A DNA stretch of 64,000 bases from Rusavskia elegans (Eukaryota; Ascomycota; Lecanoromycetes; Teloschistales; Teloschistaceae): NCBI GenBank assembly GCA_011316305.1, contig SAUG01000015.1, positions 186,001 to 250,000 on the forward strand, read 5' to 3'. The position numbers were made by a program, and so were the translations under genes. Within the stretch, counting starts at the first letter, position 1; every line of letters begins with the position of its first letter. The notes beneath the pieces were generated by a model. That model worked only from the letters and a program-made list of their open reading frames with translations, was not told the DNA's origin and did no database searches. Positions 12,025 to 24,656 of the stretch are shown one piece after another.

Positions 12025-15000
12025 TTAGTATGCAACCCGCGTCCGCATATCCTAGACGATGAGATTAGCAAAGCACATCCCGTGAAGCGATGGTAGAAAG
12101 AAGGACGCTTACAGATATCTTCCGCTCGATTTCCCGCACTGATCGATCCAATTCGCCAGCGATCATCTGCTTCTTGTCGTTCGCCAGAAGTGAGTATCGC
12201 TCGCACACTGGCAAGGAGTCAGCATTTTCTTTCGTTTTTAATGGATCTTGTGGTACTCCCCCTCAGGCCTGAAAGGCATGAGGACCGCAAGGAATCATGG
12301 GAGGCACGAAATGTACTTACGATCTCCATCGATCATGCCCTTGACCGGAACGTAATAACTCCGGTATATTAGATGATCTCTCCCCGCCAAAGGCGCCTCC
12401 TCTCCTCTTAAGTGCTGCTCTAGTGTCTGGAAGAAATCCACATCCTCCCGACTGACAAATGGTACCAGGATACCCAATGTCCCTTGGAGACCCGTCCATA
12501 CCAGAACATCTCTTCCTCCAGCTACCAGTTGCGTTTTCTGCATGCTAGTTGGGATGTCCTGCGGGTAGAAGTGACACATCAGAGCCAGGCGATTGGGTGC
12601 ACCTTGTAGGTATTGCCGTTCATGTACGAGATGAGCACCTGAGCCATCTTCGTCCGCTTCTTCGCTGGCTTTCTGTGGACAGCGCAGAAGCCAAAGGTTG
12701 CCGAACTTATCACCACCAGCGACGGTCTCGTAATCGACCATTGTGGTACATGTTGTCCATCGAGCAACGACGTCGTCTACAAACGGTATGAGACGGTTTT
12801 CGTGTTGCTTGTAGACGACGTAGACGACGCTTTCTTGAACATCACTAACGATGATGCGACTCCCTTGAGTTTGGAGACCAACGATGAGACTAGGAACAAC
12901 CTGAGCTTGGCATTTGCGAAGGAGTTGTTTGAGACCAAGATCATAAATCCTGAGTTCGTTCCCAATGCCGGCGATAAGACGGCCTTGGAAGGCAAGAAGA
13001 GCGGATGGCGGTTGCTCGGTCATGGTTTTATGAATAAATTCGAGTTCCTTGCCATCTTCGAGGAAGCGGTAGATGTAGATGAACCCGGCGGAGGAGGAGC
13101 GAGGGCTGACGGTGACGTCTTTACCAGTACCGACGACAAGGAAAGTCTCGTCGCTTTGGCTGACAAAACTGACGGCTGCTATAGTTGTAGCGGCTTCGTT
13201 GTCTGTGAGATCAATCTGCTGAAGGGTTGCTTTGGCAGTGACTGGGTCCACGACATGAATGCAAGACGCCCAATGCCCTTGAGCCCGAGGATAGCCAAAT
13301 TCCTCTGGCGGGAGCATAACCCCATCCCCGTTCACAACTGTCTTGTCATTAAGGAGCTGCTCCTTGGTGGCAATAGATAGCGTGTTGTTTTCGGATTCGA
13401 CGGTGTAGAAGAATGGGTGTTCTGGATGCCGCACGAATTTTCGCGGCGTGTAAGTCAAAGGAATAGATTCTTGGAGAAGATTGCTGCCCAGTTTCTCGAT
13501 AGAGAAGATCCTGATAATTTCACATTAGCGAGCTACAAATTATGATCTCCCTAATCGACATGAGAAGCTAGCAATAGGGGTTCAGAAGGAACAATTGGAA
13601 TTTAAGTATTGTCTCCGCATAGCCATCATGGGCTCAAGACTTCAACAACGTATGATCATCATAAGAATCCTGGGCACAGCAGGTGCAACAACTGTTATCG
13701 CACGAGGGGAGACTCACCGCAAGTTTTGACCCTGGATACCCACCATACCTTCGGTGCATTGCTCGCTGCTGAAATTTGAACCCCACTCCAAGGGCACATA
13801 GCTCAGGGGTGTCAACATGAAGTTCTTCGTCTGAGGATCGGAGTAACCAAGCCATGATCGAGAGCTCAATGCGAGTACCGCAGGCTCCCCTTTGACAGAG
13901 ACTCTAAAGAGCTTTGCGGGCTTGGGACCCAAAAACCGCGTCCGAGTATCTGACAGTTCCCCTGTGGTCTCATCGAGGACTGTGCGTAGATATACCCCAG
14001 AGTAAAGCCCAATGTGCAAGTATAGAGTGGATCCACCAGACGTTGAGTCTGGCATTGCCATGATGGAAAGCGCGCTAGGTGCAGACGTAAGAGCTTGGAC
14101 GGACTTGTTCTCAAGAGTCGAATCGGGGTCAAGACTTAGTATTCTGACGGTTGAATCGTCGCACCCAACAGCCAGGAATTGGCTTCTGACTCGACCTTCG
14201 GGAACTTCGCCTAGACTCAAACATGTCACCGTACCACTCATCTCTCGCTTCTCGTCGTATTCAGCAAGTGACCCATCCGAGTCCATTTCAAAATACACAA
14301 TTTCGCCAGAGCTCAGTGCTACTGCAACTTGCCGTTCGTTCGTTGTTGCGGCGACTATTGATCGATGTTGAGGCACAGGCCATTCATTCACTCGCCGGTC
14401 AGCACGGATGTGTCTGATTCCTTTGGGATGAACTTGGATCAACGCATCTTCTCCAAGTTGTTGAACAGCTAAAGTTGACGCAGAGGACAGAAAGCCAGTG
14501 TCCGTCACCTCTTCGACGGTCTCGCCAATACTGAGGACCAATGTTCCGTTGTCGAAGGATAGTACAATGTAAGCGTCAAACTCGTCGTTACGGGTGATCT
14601 TCGTGGTCCAGACCGCTGCAGGCACGCTTGGGAGCTCAGAATCCACAATGTCGTTGACCTCGAGTCCATGCTTCAGCGTACGGAAAGAGCTTCGCGCACC
14701 GCTTCCGCATATCGAATATATTTGAGGCGCATCCTCGTCTGTCAGATTCGCAACTTTGCAGTCAAGTTGAGGGTTCATCGAGTCGATGCTTTCGACCAAG
14801 TTGACGTTTTCTGAAGCTCTAGGATGGAAGTAGACTGGAGTGTACGGCTCGGTTGGGTCCGCTGGAAAGGAGTCACTGTCATACTCAGCCTCGTTATCGT
14901 CATCGCCCAGCTTCTCAAATTGGTAGAAGTGGTGGTTTCCAGTCTCGCTGGCAACGAAAAGAAACCCACTCTTGAGAATGCATAAAGTCGAGGCGATGGG

Positions 15001-16179
15001 AACGGTGTCGAAATATTTGATTTTGAGCTTCTTGACTTCACCTGTGGGTTGACCACTATCGTCCTCGACCATGTCTATCGTCACTTTGAAAAGGTCTCCA
15101 TCCTCACTCTGCAGCAGGAAAAAGAAGGCCCCGCGCATTCTGTGCATGACACCGGCAGTAATGCAGCGCTTTCTTTCGGGATTCTCGGTGACACCACGTC
15201 GGCGTGGTACGGGGACTCGGAAGGCGTCTTGGTTGGAATGTCGATAAGTGACATTGTCCAGACCACAGACGAGGACACCACTAGGTCCATCGCTACCGCC
15301 TGGGACCTGAAGAAGTATGCTTGCGGTACGATCGACGGGATCACTCCATTTCCGCACAACATGATTCAGGCCCAAGTCAAGCTCATAATAGACCAAGGAC
15401 TTCTCCACCTCCTCAAATGCCTGTCCCGTAGGATCTTGATCGCATTCGGTATAGTCCACCTCCAAGACAGCAAAGATTGGGTTCTCGTAGCCGACATCCA
15501 ATCCGACCAAGGCGAAAACCAAAGTTTGTGGCTTGTGGGCCTCGAGGGGCGAGGAGATGGTCAATTCAGCCTGCGCATTCCGATTTAGAACGTAGACAAG
15601 CTTATTTTTCTCAGCCGAAGCTATCAGACATGCCCTACCCTTTGGGTCTACCGCCAAATATTGCCCCGGTATTACTCGTCGAATGCCTGATTTGCCAAAT
15701 GTTTCGAGATGTAGCCGGTTGAAGCGGTTGTGTGCAGGGACGTACTCAATGATGGTGATTCGACCGGAGTCAGAGCCAATAACTATGAAGTCTAGAATAG
15801 CAGTTTAGCCCCGTTCTCTGGAAGACACTCGGTGCTGCTCTTGGGATAGAGAGTGGTTGTCGAGACTCTAGGCTAGGGAAAAGGCTTCACAAATCACTAA
15901 ATGTTGCCCCGAGATATATACAGAGACCAGCGTACCTTTGTTGCTACCAGCCAACCTGAAGGCGGCCAACGTTCGTATGATGCCAAAGACATCCTGGGAA
16001 AGTATGGTGCTAATCTTGCCCTGCGTTGGATCTGGTCTGTGAATGGTTAAGCGTGAGCCAGAGGCGGTGACAATCTGCTGCTCTTTCGTGCCAGCGAATT
16101 GTCCAAGGATAGCTTGTGTTACGGAAGTTGGAGGCTGAATGGTGAGCGAGTACATGAACATGGACGAGGTGGTAGCCAT
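12025..16179 (-). CDS. RSE1: Pre-mRNA-splicing factor Rse1 (SF3b subunit 3, SF3B130)
   Basis: Five exons, 16179-15936, 15791-13718, 13510-12321, 12207-12113 and 12051-12025, give 1209 residues, the length usual for fungal Rse1. The N-terminus [18 protein letters not shown] and the motif [15 protein letters not shown] are characteristic of the family. The protein is built of beta-propeller (MMS1/CPSF160-like) repeats with a CPSF_A region at about 850-1180, and it ends in RTRVAY. Rse1 is a scaffold of the SF3b complex in U2 snRNP and helps recognise the branch site. The last exon is only 27 bases and encodes DMRTRVAY plus the stop. Intron 2 is 207 bases, long for this window. RSE1 shares a 305-base divergent promoter with MSS51. 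Confidence 0.98.
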
Positions 16180-16484
16180 GGCGCCACGCTTTCAGCCCGA
16201 GGGCTGGCAAAGATATCTTCAAGAATACACCAGTCAAGTGTTGCGGCGACCTATGATGGGGATGGAATGGTTTGTCTCATGTATCTGGTGCAGATGGCCG
16301 GCTGCCATGCACATAGACGATGCATACGATGTGTCTCCCCATGAATTTTGTGGAGTGAAGATCGAGCTTGTCGCGGCTCACTTGTGATTGGTCGACATCA
16401 TCATCTCGCCCTAGACGTCCTCCCAAACATAATTCCAGGTCGGAACGATTTCCTGACGGATTGAAGATCGCGAGCTTTCGAAGA
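16180..16484. promoter_or_regulatory. Divergent promoter RSE1 / MSS51
   Basis: The start codons of RSE1 (16179, minus) and MSS51 (16485, plus) are only 305 bases apart, so both promoters and leaders must lie here. No TATA box was recognised, in keeping with housekeeping genes. Confidence 0.6.
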
Positions 16485-18137
16485 ATGCAATCTGGATATA
16501 CTTGTCACAGCTGCTTGAAGAGCTTGATAAGAACACCTGGCGCCAAATCCTTTGCACGTCATGTTCGAACCAAACCTGTCTACACAAGCACCAGCAAGAG
16601 ACCCTATACTCAGATCAACGGGAAGACCAGGGCCATTGATCCTCAACAAAGGCGTACAGCAGCAACTGCCGAGTCCCTGAACCATCGAAAAACCCGCAAT
16701 GCTCCAGGCGATCTCAAGACTGCAGCTCCCTTTGGTGTGGAGGAAGCCATACAGAGTTCCGAACGAGTCCTGCTTCAGCCGAGCAACCTATTCCACAGCT
16801 TCTCAAACTCACCTGCTCCAGCTATACGGAAAAGAGCCGCTTTCATGAAATCCCATGGATACTGTCCCCACCCCGATCATAGACAAACACGCATCGTCAC
16901 CTCTCCCCACGATCCTGAAGCCAGAAAAACTACAAAGTCAATACATCCTCCGGCCCATGTCAACTTCGAATGTCCGGATTGTGGATTACCTGTTTATTGT
17001 TCCGAGAGGCATTGGATGGACGATTATGAACACCATGCAGAGATTTGCGACACATTGCGGCAAGCGAACGAGGACGATCATGATTTGCATTCTGGACGCT
17101 TCTTCCCCGAGTTCGAGTATCCTGGCCCGCAGATCGAGGAGATCCTTCCTAATATGACCAACTGGGATACGTATCTTTACACTCGTGAATACAACGCCAT
17201 CAACGAAGACAGAAGCATGCGTCAGGCGACTCGATTGTTGACGTACCCCATGACGATAGCAAGTGTGATCCACGAGTTGAGTCCGTACAATATTCGATCA
17301 GGGGGCCGCTTGACAACGGAAGGCTTGAAAAGCTTGAGCGGTGCGCCCATAACCTGCTGTCCATCTGATACCCTGCTAATCGAAAATAGCCCTCCGCTAC
17401 AGTCTTCACCCTCCTCGTTCTGGATCAGGTCTAGGCATCGAGGGCCTCAGACCTACTCCGCCAGCAGTCCGAGTATTTATCCTCGGTGCCCGGGCGGAGT
17501 CTTCCCTTCCTCGCCCGGTGTGGGTCCAATTGGAGTACCTCTTCCACCGTTGCCCCCTTCACTTGATCTTCATTGGGCCAGAAAGCATGACGAACAGAGA
17601 CGACGAGTTTCCGTTGCCCGAGCGCACAGCCACGAATCCATTTGGGGGCATTGTTGAGGACCGCATCAGCAACTACATGAAGATCACGACGTTCGTCGAG
17701 TATTACCATACGATGCACAAAGCGAATTACTTCCAGCCCTTTGACCCCTACTTTGACTGTTTCGTGTTGTTTCATCCTGGCCTGGGACATCCAGCTAGTG
17801 CGCACGAGTGGGAAGAGACGTTGCCGCAGCTTCTAGAGACCAAAGTCCCCATCATTTCTACGGGATACACCGACTGGGACATGCAGCGAGACAAGAAATG
17901 GGTGGAGGAAAAGATGGCTGGAGAGGTGGATTTGTTGATGGAGGCAGGAGAGAACCGATTCCGGAGTTTACGGTGGGATCTGAATGATCTGGATCCGGGG
18001 GACATAAGCTGTGGGAACTGGGGTGTATGGGCGTTCCGCGGCAAGAGGTATACTCGATCACTTTTCATACTGCTTACCTGTACTAACTGTCTTGCAGATA
18101 TGAAACCACTATGAGAGATGGGGTGATATCTGTCTGA
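16485..18137 (+). CDS. MSS51: Mss51, mitochondrial COX1 translation activator
   Basis: Three exons, 16485-17340, 17390-18047 and 18098-18137, encode 517 residues. The N-terminus is short and basic, with a CHSC pair (MQSGYTCHSCLKSLIR), and looks like a mitochondrial targeting region. A MYND-like zinc-binding segment lies at about 125-205, with HGYCPHPDH, FECPDCGLPVYCSERHW and a downstream HHAEIC. The rest carries the family pattern RLTTEGLKSLS-ALRYSLHPPR across intron 1 and FDCFVLFHPGLGHP. In yeast Mss51 binds COX1 mRNA and newly made Cox1 and couples its translation to complex IV assembly, with haem sensing through CPX motifs. The last intron has a perfect TACTAAC branch site. The third exon adds only 13 residues. 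Confidence 0.95.
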
Positions 18138-18807
18138 AGGGTTATTCTCGTGCCAGTGAGCTATCGACTGAGGCGCAAAGCCTATGATTAGCAGCAACAT
18201 TATGATCACGGCGAGTGCGGTCAAATCAGATAATGTTGTACTCTTATCTGACCTTTTGAGCTCCACTCAACTGGGAGGCACCAGTATACCCCCGTACTGG
18301 GACAGATTCTCCAGAGCGGACATAAGTGAAACGAAAGGGGCTCATCATTTAGAGAACCCACTGCTATGTACATTCTGCTTGTGAATCACTTGGTTCCGGA
18401 TGTCATTGAACACCCGTAACAACGTATCCTCTCTACGTGTTAGTCGAATAATGGAATACCCTGCTTGCCAATCAACTGAATAAACTAACGGGGGTGATGT
18501 GAACGAAGCAAAATCCCTGCGATACGAATACGAGAGCATACGATGGCTCTCGATTTCGCTTCTTCCTTTGCAGCTGCAGTAGATCTCGTCCTTTCACGTC
18601 CAGTAGAATTGGACGAGTGAATCTTGTAGCAGAAGTCACTGTATGGCTGCGCCTATTCGTACACACCATAAGTGAGTCCCGGAGTCTGAGGTCGCCGAGA
18701 CCGTTACTGTAAAATTATGTTTACGTCAGTCATGACGAGCATAAATGTTCATTGTCAATGTCTATATATCCCTGAATCCTTCCTTCGTGTTTGCCCATAT
18801 CCAATCC
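18138..18807. other. Intergenic with promoter of the NTF2-like gene
   Basis: TATATAT at 18763-18769 lies 40 bases before the ATG at 18808. Upstream, at about 18724-18738, CGTCA and TGACG half-sites face each other around a 4-base spacer, which resembles a bZIP/CRE-type site. No gene is seen in the rest. Confidence 0.4.
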
Positions 18808-19649
18808 ATGATCAGCTTCTGTCTTCGCACCTCTCGCCGTGTTCTCCCTTCTACCACTAGAGCAATCAATACCTCATTACTTCGCTCTCAACTACCAGCG
18901 TCCCGCTTCTCTTCCTTATCAGCCAAGATGTCCAACCTTCCCAAAGACTCATCTGTCCCCGGCGAGCAATTCGAGGTCAGGCAAACCCACCCAGGCGAGG
19001 ACTATACTCCGGATCCTTCCAAGTCTCTCAAGCTTTCTCCTGCCCGCCAACGTCTCGTCGAGGACATCATAGCTCTCTACAGCTGTGAGCCTACCATCGA
19101 GCGTGTCAAGCGCTACACACCCGACTGCGTCTACGACGATCAGTTCGTCTATGCAAATGACCGTTACAAGATGGCCGGCCAGTGGTTTGCTTTGCCAAAG
19201 TTGTTCAGTGCGAGCAAGAATGAGAGGTATCAGATCGTTGTCGACGAGCCAGGATTAATTCAATTCAGGAACGAACAGGTAACACGCCGACAGTCCCTTG
19301 ATTCGACCTTCTGCAAGCTCCCTATACTTACACAAAACAGTCCTGGACCTTCAAGATCATCCCAAAGACCGCCACCATCAATGCTCTCGTGTCCCTTTCC
19401 CTCGACCCGGCCACCGAGGACTCCGATTTCATCCAGGTCAAATATCATAAAGATCAGGCCAACGACAAGGACTACTCGCATGAAGGCCTTGGCTTCAGTT
19501 TCAAGAAATGGCAGGCCGACCAGGTCATGAAGCACATGGATAGCCCCGAGGTCAAAGAGTTCGAAGCTGACAAGGGAGCTGGGAAGGAGGCGGTCAAGAC
19601 ATATGGCAGTGGAGCGGCCGAGGGAAACGCCCCTACCAAGAATCTGTAG
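18808..19649 (+). CDS. NTF2/SnoaL-like small protein, probably mitochondrial
   Basis: Two exons, 18808-19278 and 19341-19649, joined in phase 0, encode 259 residues. The first 40 residues are rich in Arg, Ser and Leu and lack acidic residues, as in a mitochondrial presequence. A second in-frame ATG at 18928 (MSNLPKDSSVPGEQF) could give a cytosolic form. The central part contains RLVEDIIALYSCEPTIERVK and YDDQFVYANDRYKMAGQW, which look like the start of an NTF2/SnoaL cone fold. The C-terminus is charged, with KNAGKE-like spacing. This resembles a widespread uncharacterised fungal family; the exact function and the NTF2 assignment are inference. The promoter upstream has a TATA box and a possible bZIP site, suggesting regulated expression. 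Confidence 0.55.
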
Positions 19650-20399
19650 ATTATTGTTGGAGGTCCGGCATGTAGACTAATAGCAATACTTCAATGCGTG
19701 AATTTTTAACCAACATCGATTGGTTGCGATATGACAGAGTATAATTTGTACATCGGACACGTAGAATAGTCATCCGGGCTCGCGGACACCAAGCCGGTCA
19801 TCTCATGCATTGGTAAGCCATCCAATTTGGCTGGCAGTTGAGGCATCGGATGTCCATCCCGCCACTCGAAGGTATAGCCCCTTGAGAGTGTCCGATTGAT
19901 CTGCTCACCGCGAGCCGGGTGGGAAAGCTCATCAGCAGTGCATTTGGTGAAGCCGGGTCGCCTCAGCGCACCCCGGACGGAACCACTGTACTCTGTAGGC
20001 GGACATCTGCCTGACTTCTGCAAACGCTAGCACAGTCTTCCGAGGTTTATCCATGCAGTTAAGCCCGAGACAGGAAAGAAGCTCAATTGTGCTCATCCTC
20101 GAATTGATTTTGCCATGCTTTTCATTAATTGATTTTATTTTTGGTCGCAAGCTGGGCTTGGTGGTACCGTCTTTCAACATCTTTCGAATGTGCAGGTCTG
20201 CGACCAAATGATCATCGTGTACAACATATCGGATACCTTTGGACAGGTCACTATCTGAATAGCTGCACGCTGGAGTAACGGGTATGAGGTACGTGGGACG
20301 TCTGGACTCTCTTCTTGCTGCTGACGGAGTGTATAGTATTGTCTGCTCTCATATACTACCATGCTGTGATCCTACCATGCGCAAGAAAGTATCTCCACC
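19650..20399. other. Intergenic region containing a dispersed repeat
   Basis: It lies between the NTF2-like gene and PAN3. A stretch at about 19795-19878 matches part of the MFS intron near 44.76 kb (listed separately). No exon was recognised in the remainder. Confidence 0.4.
19795..19878 (-). repeat. Dispersed repeat, copy 1 (pair with 44752-44835)
   Basis: Reading the plus strand from 19802, TCTCATGCATTGGTAAGCC and the next 55 or so bases align with 44761 onward, with mostly transition differences; roughly four in five positions agree. The other copy lies inside the intron of the MFS transporter gene. Copy 1 is intergenic. In the MFS sense both copies read on the minus strand. Confidence 0.6.
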
Positions 20400-23300
20400 A
20401 TGACAGATCCTCCTGGGGACACCCCGCGGACGGCGCTGTCCCCCAGGCCGAAAGGGCGCGGTAAGAGCTATCATACGAATCCGCAAGAGAAGATAATGCC
20501 ATCGGTATATGGAAGGAGAAGCTGATTTGGTATCGACGGGTAGAAAATGCAAAAGACACATTGTGCAGGAATGTAACAATATACGGACATTGTCGCTACG
20601 AAGAGAAAGGTGCATCTCAGTAACGATAAGCTTGCGCAGAAGCTGATACCTTGCAAAAGGATGTGCCTTCAATCACGATGTGGTGAAAGCGAACCCCATT
20701 GCAGCAGAGAGGTTCGCTCAGTCTATCCTTCCTTCAGGCGCCGGCAAGGTCGCTGATTTCTAAGTCAAGCGCTAAGAAACGTTTCAATGTCGACTCTCCG
20801 AGCTTTACACCAGCTTCTCTCGCCGTGAATGGGAATCAAACCAAGCCAAAAGCCACGGGCATCTCCCCCAAGTTTGCGAACGCTGCACCTTTTAGACCCA
20901 AAGTGGCCGGGGTCGGAAGCAGGCCAGGTACAGAGGATTCGATGACTTTTTCTAAGCAGCATCAACTAAACTACGCAGCTTCGACCGCACCTTCCTCCAC
21001 TTCATCAACAAAAGGCTATAACCCTAACGCGCCTGAATGGACGGCTCCGGATACTCAGGAGTACCTTCCCTCGTCCTACCACAATGGCATACCACCTGTA
21101 AGTATAGACTTGGTCTTTTTGTCTTCTCCGTCCCAGCACCGCAATACACGTCTTCCCATCCATCCTTTGCCGACGTGAGGTGGAGAGTACCGTTGGACAA
21201 TAATACAAGAAGCCGTCGTTAAACCACCTTCATGGACGATCCTTTTGTCACCCTCGTCGACCAAGCTTCGACGAAGTACTTCGGCAATGCTCCACTACAT
21301 GCAGAACCTTCGGCTTCGGTGAAACTGCCTTCCTCTCCATCGTCACATCAACACCCTAAGCCAGTCAAGACCTTCGATCGGACCAGAATCTTCCCAGCAT
21401 TGAGCAGTACTCTTAGTGCCACCGCAATCCCCTTCAAACCCAGAATGACATCGCCGAACGCCCAATCAGAAGGTGAGAACAAGCGAAAGATCACCTACCC
21501 ATTGGCGAGGGAAGCCTTTCCATCAAACGAACACCTGCAGCATTTTCGGAACGTGAGCTTCCAGCATCGCCTTCGGATAGATGCCCTTGACCAAAAGGCT
21601 CTCTCACCAGTCCAACCGAACCAAAGTCGAGATGGTGATGGCCCGACCATGGGCTGGCAGCTGCCACCCCATTTGCTTGCAGTTGACTGCACCGACCGAC
21701 CGTCTTCGAGCAACGTACCGTTCACAACTCCATCTGGAATGTCACCCGGGCAGAATAGACGCCAAATGGCCATCAGTGATGGGCACATTGTTCACCAGCG
21801 TCTGGCCACCCCTCGCATCAAATCTTGTCCTTCCTTAAAACTTGTTTTCCAGGCGCGAAAGGCACCTCCTGAACACCATGAGCTCTCGCACTCATTTTCA
21901 TCAGCAACATCACCAACGTTCAAGCGGCCGCTTCCTTACTCTCGATCCCTTTCTTCATTCCCGATGCCTAAATCACATGACTATCATTTCAATCCTTTAG
22001 AGTCTAATCGTTCATCTCATAGCCAACCTGCAGAGATCGGCATGCTAAATTGTGTGGACCAGGGTTCCTTTCAGCCAGATCAGAACGGCGATTCCCCATC
22101 AACACTATTCGACCATTACACACCAACACCCTCCAACCAACCAGCAGCTCAATCGCAAATCAACCCATATGCACAGGACGGGAGTACAATGGGCTCAGGG
22201 CCATATTTTCAAAGCAGTGCAAACTATCCACAGCAAGTGTGTTCATATCCCCTCTCAATCCGCCATTTGGAGTTCACTGATCACTTGCATAGCTTCAACA
22301 TCATCTCTACGCTGCATTGCCACCTCACCGCGAAGTCAGCCAGCCGAATCAGAGGACAGCGAGGGACTTCTTCATACCTGAAAATCTCCGTCAGAACCTC
22401 GCTCGAAAAAGCGAAGCGAGTCGGATGACAATACCAAGTACGTCGTGATTTCATCACTCTTCCAAGCTAATATCTAATCTCGGATGCCAGACTCGACTCT
22501 GCCGCCGACTATTGCTCACTATCACTCACTCGTGCCGTTGGTGAACAACAACCAGAAAACTAATACGCTCTTTAGCTACCAAAGCCATGCATACAAAGCA
22601 GAATCAAATCTTGATGGCAAATTCTACTGCTTACGCCGCCTTCAAGGCATGTATCGACGTGATGAAGTAAAGGGTATTCGGCTGATCTTCATAATATAGG
22701 TTATCGGGTGAATGAGGCGTCGAGTGAGCATGCCATCCGCAATATTCAACAGAACTGGAAGCGGGTGAGAAATGGCAACGTTGTGTCCGTACACCTGGCA
22801 TTCACAAATTCGGGCTTCGGTGACAGTTCATTGATATTTGTCACCGACTTCCATCCTCTGGCCGAGACTTTGGCCCAAAAACACTTCGCGTCGTCACATC
22901 GATATACGAATCGATACTCGACGTCACACGTACCTGAAGAAACCATGTGGAGCTACATCGTCCAGATTGCCAGCGCGCTCAAAAGTATCCATTCTACTGG
23001 GCTTGCTGCCCGCGTGATCGATGCAACCAAGATCTTATTGACCGATGAGGGTCGGATCCGGTTGAATGCATGCGGGATTCTTGATGTTATAAAAGTTGAT
23101 ACACCACAAGCCCTGGTTGATCTTCAACGATTGGATCTACACCTGTTCGGAAAACTCATTCTGGCGCTGGGGACGAACAACGCATCCCAGCACAACCAGA
23201 CGGAGGCATTGCAATCGTTCTCTAAATCCTACAGCCCTCGCATCAGACAAGTAACGAGTTGGCTCCTCGAACGAATCCCACCACGGCCCAACGATAGTAT

Positions 23301-23736
23301 CGACAGTTTCTTGCTACAAATCACTAGCGAGATGGCATCCACCTTCGACGGCACCCTCCATCAGAATGACGCGCTCATGTCAAACCTCGGCATGGAGCTT
23401 GAGAATGCACGCATGGTGCGGCTTAACATAAAGATGAGCATGGTCCTTGAAAGACCTGAATACAAAGACGACCCGCATTGGGCAGCCCACGGCACTCGAG
23501 AGTGCATCCGACTTTTCAGGGACTACGTGTTCCATCAAGTAGATGCGCAGGGCAGACCGTCGACGGATTTGGGACATATTCTCGGGTGCTTGAACCGACT
23601 CGACGCGGGAAGCGAGGAGAAGATCATGTTGACGACGAGGGATGATGAGACGGTGATTGTTGTAAGTTACAAGGAGATCAAGGCGGCCCTAGAAGGTGCT
23701 TTCCTTGACTTGTATCGGCGGGCTACCCGAGGTTGA
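20400..23736 (+). CDS. PAN3: Pan3, PAN2-PAN3 deadenylation complex subunit
   Basis: Eight exons keep frame: 20400-20460, 20544-20609, 20660-20682, 20738-21097, 21277-22236, 22293-22437, 22491-22646 and 22700-23736, for 935 residues. An N-terminal CCCH zinc finger, split by an intron, reads CRNVTIYGHCRYEEKGCAF with NHD. Two PAM2-like motifs follow: FNVDSPSFTPASL, and YNPNAPEWTAP at about 160. The pseudokinase begins around LQHHLY-ALPPHRE and contains HSTGLAARVIDATKILLT; the C-terminal knob has YVFHQVDAQGRP and SYKEIKAALE. Pan3 binds poly(A) and Pab1 and recruits the Pan2 nuclease. The intron at 22647-22699 begins with GC. Two junctions are less certain: 20682/20738, and 21097/21277, where the acceptor is weak. 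Exon 5 is a 320-residue disordered linker, which makes the protein much longer than the usual 620-690. Confidence 0.92.
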
Positions 23737-24404
23737 AGCGATGGCCGAGACGTTGGAGTCCGTTAGGCGGACTATGAGCAACGATGGGGACGAGCAAGGA
23801 AGTCATATGAATGTTTCACGAACCGAGTAAACCAGGAGAAAGAAATCGTAGCCTCCGATGAAACTCATCAGGAACTCATCGATTAAATAAGATAGCATTT
23901 GAATGCATTTTAGACAGTCAGGAATAAGAAGAATCAAGACAAGTTTTCCCAGACCAGTCCGTGTATTACGGTTGCTCCTTGGCTAGAAGATCCGTGGCTG
24001 ATCTACTTGAGCTAGTCAAATAGGGTTAGACTACTTGGCTCAGCCCTATAAGCTTGGCAGAGGGCTCACGATAGTAACGTCGTTAAGGTACTCTATCTTA
24101 CATGTAATAAAACATCTAGCACTGTTTAGTAGCTGCCTTAGACGATCCTTTGCAACATCAGGTTTCCGAGCGCCTTGACTCGATATAGTTAACTCTAAAC
24201 ACCTGGGACAATCCTAGTGGGCCAAGAGCCATGAAGGTCTGAGGACTGAGACAACTTCCATTCCATCTTCAACTTTACAGTATATTACGAATCACAGTCA
24301 TTGTACACTCGCTTCACCGTGCATGCAAATACCCGAAACAAAGTAAACGAAGCCCTTGATCCAGTTCTCCAGGACGATAGATAGACGCTATTCCCAAACC
24401 CACG

Positions 24405-24429
24405 GCATCGGAGAGATACTCTCCGATGC
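24405..24429. repeat. Perfect 11-bp inverted repeat, 3-base loop
   Basis: GCATCGGAGAG at 24405-24415 is exactly complementary to 24419-24429, with ATA as the loop. It lies 220 bases upstream of a TATA box and could be a palindromic protein-binding site or an RNA hairpin. Confidence 0.7.
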
Positions 24430-24472
24430 ACGTGCTGATAAACCAATCATATTTCGACAGCCACGCGGCCGG

Positions 24473-24525
24473 AAGTTTAGCGGCGGGGACGATCTACCCC
24501 GGACCCGCTCATACTCGCTAAACTT
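24473..24525. repeat. Inverted repeat with nested GC-rich stem
   Basis: AAGTTTAGCG at 24473-24482 is the exact reverse complement of 24516-24525. Between the arms, a GCGGGG run faces CCCCGG, so a nested stem is possible. Confidence 0.55.
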
Positions 24526-24648
24526 TGACTTCTAGGGAAACTGTTTGAGATCGGTACGGCCGCGACGGTCGGCGTTGGGAATTGGAGAATGGAGACTGGG
24601 GGCGCAGAGAAGTGTTATGGACAGAGAGTCTGGGATAGGGAGGTGGTG

Positions 24649-24656
24649 TATATATA
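24649..24656 (+). promoter_or_regulatory. TATA box of the Cys-Gly-rich gene
   Basis: TATATATA in a GC-richer setting, 242 bases before the ATG at 24898. The distance would imply a leader of about 150-200 bases. Confidence 0.45.
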
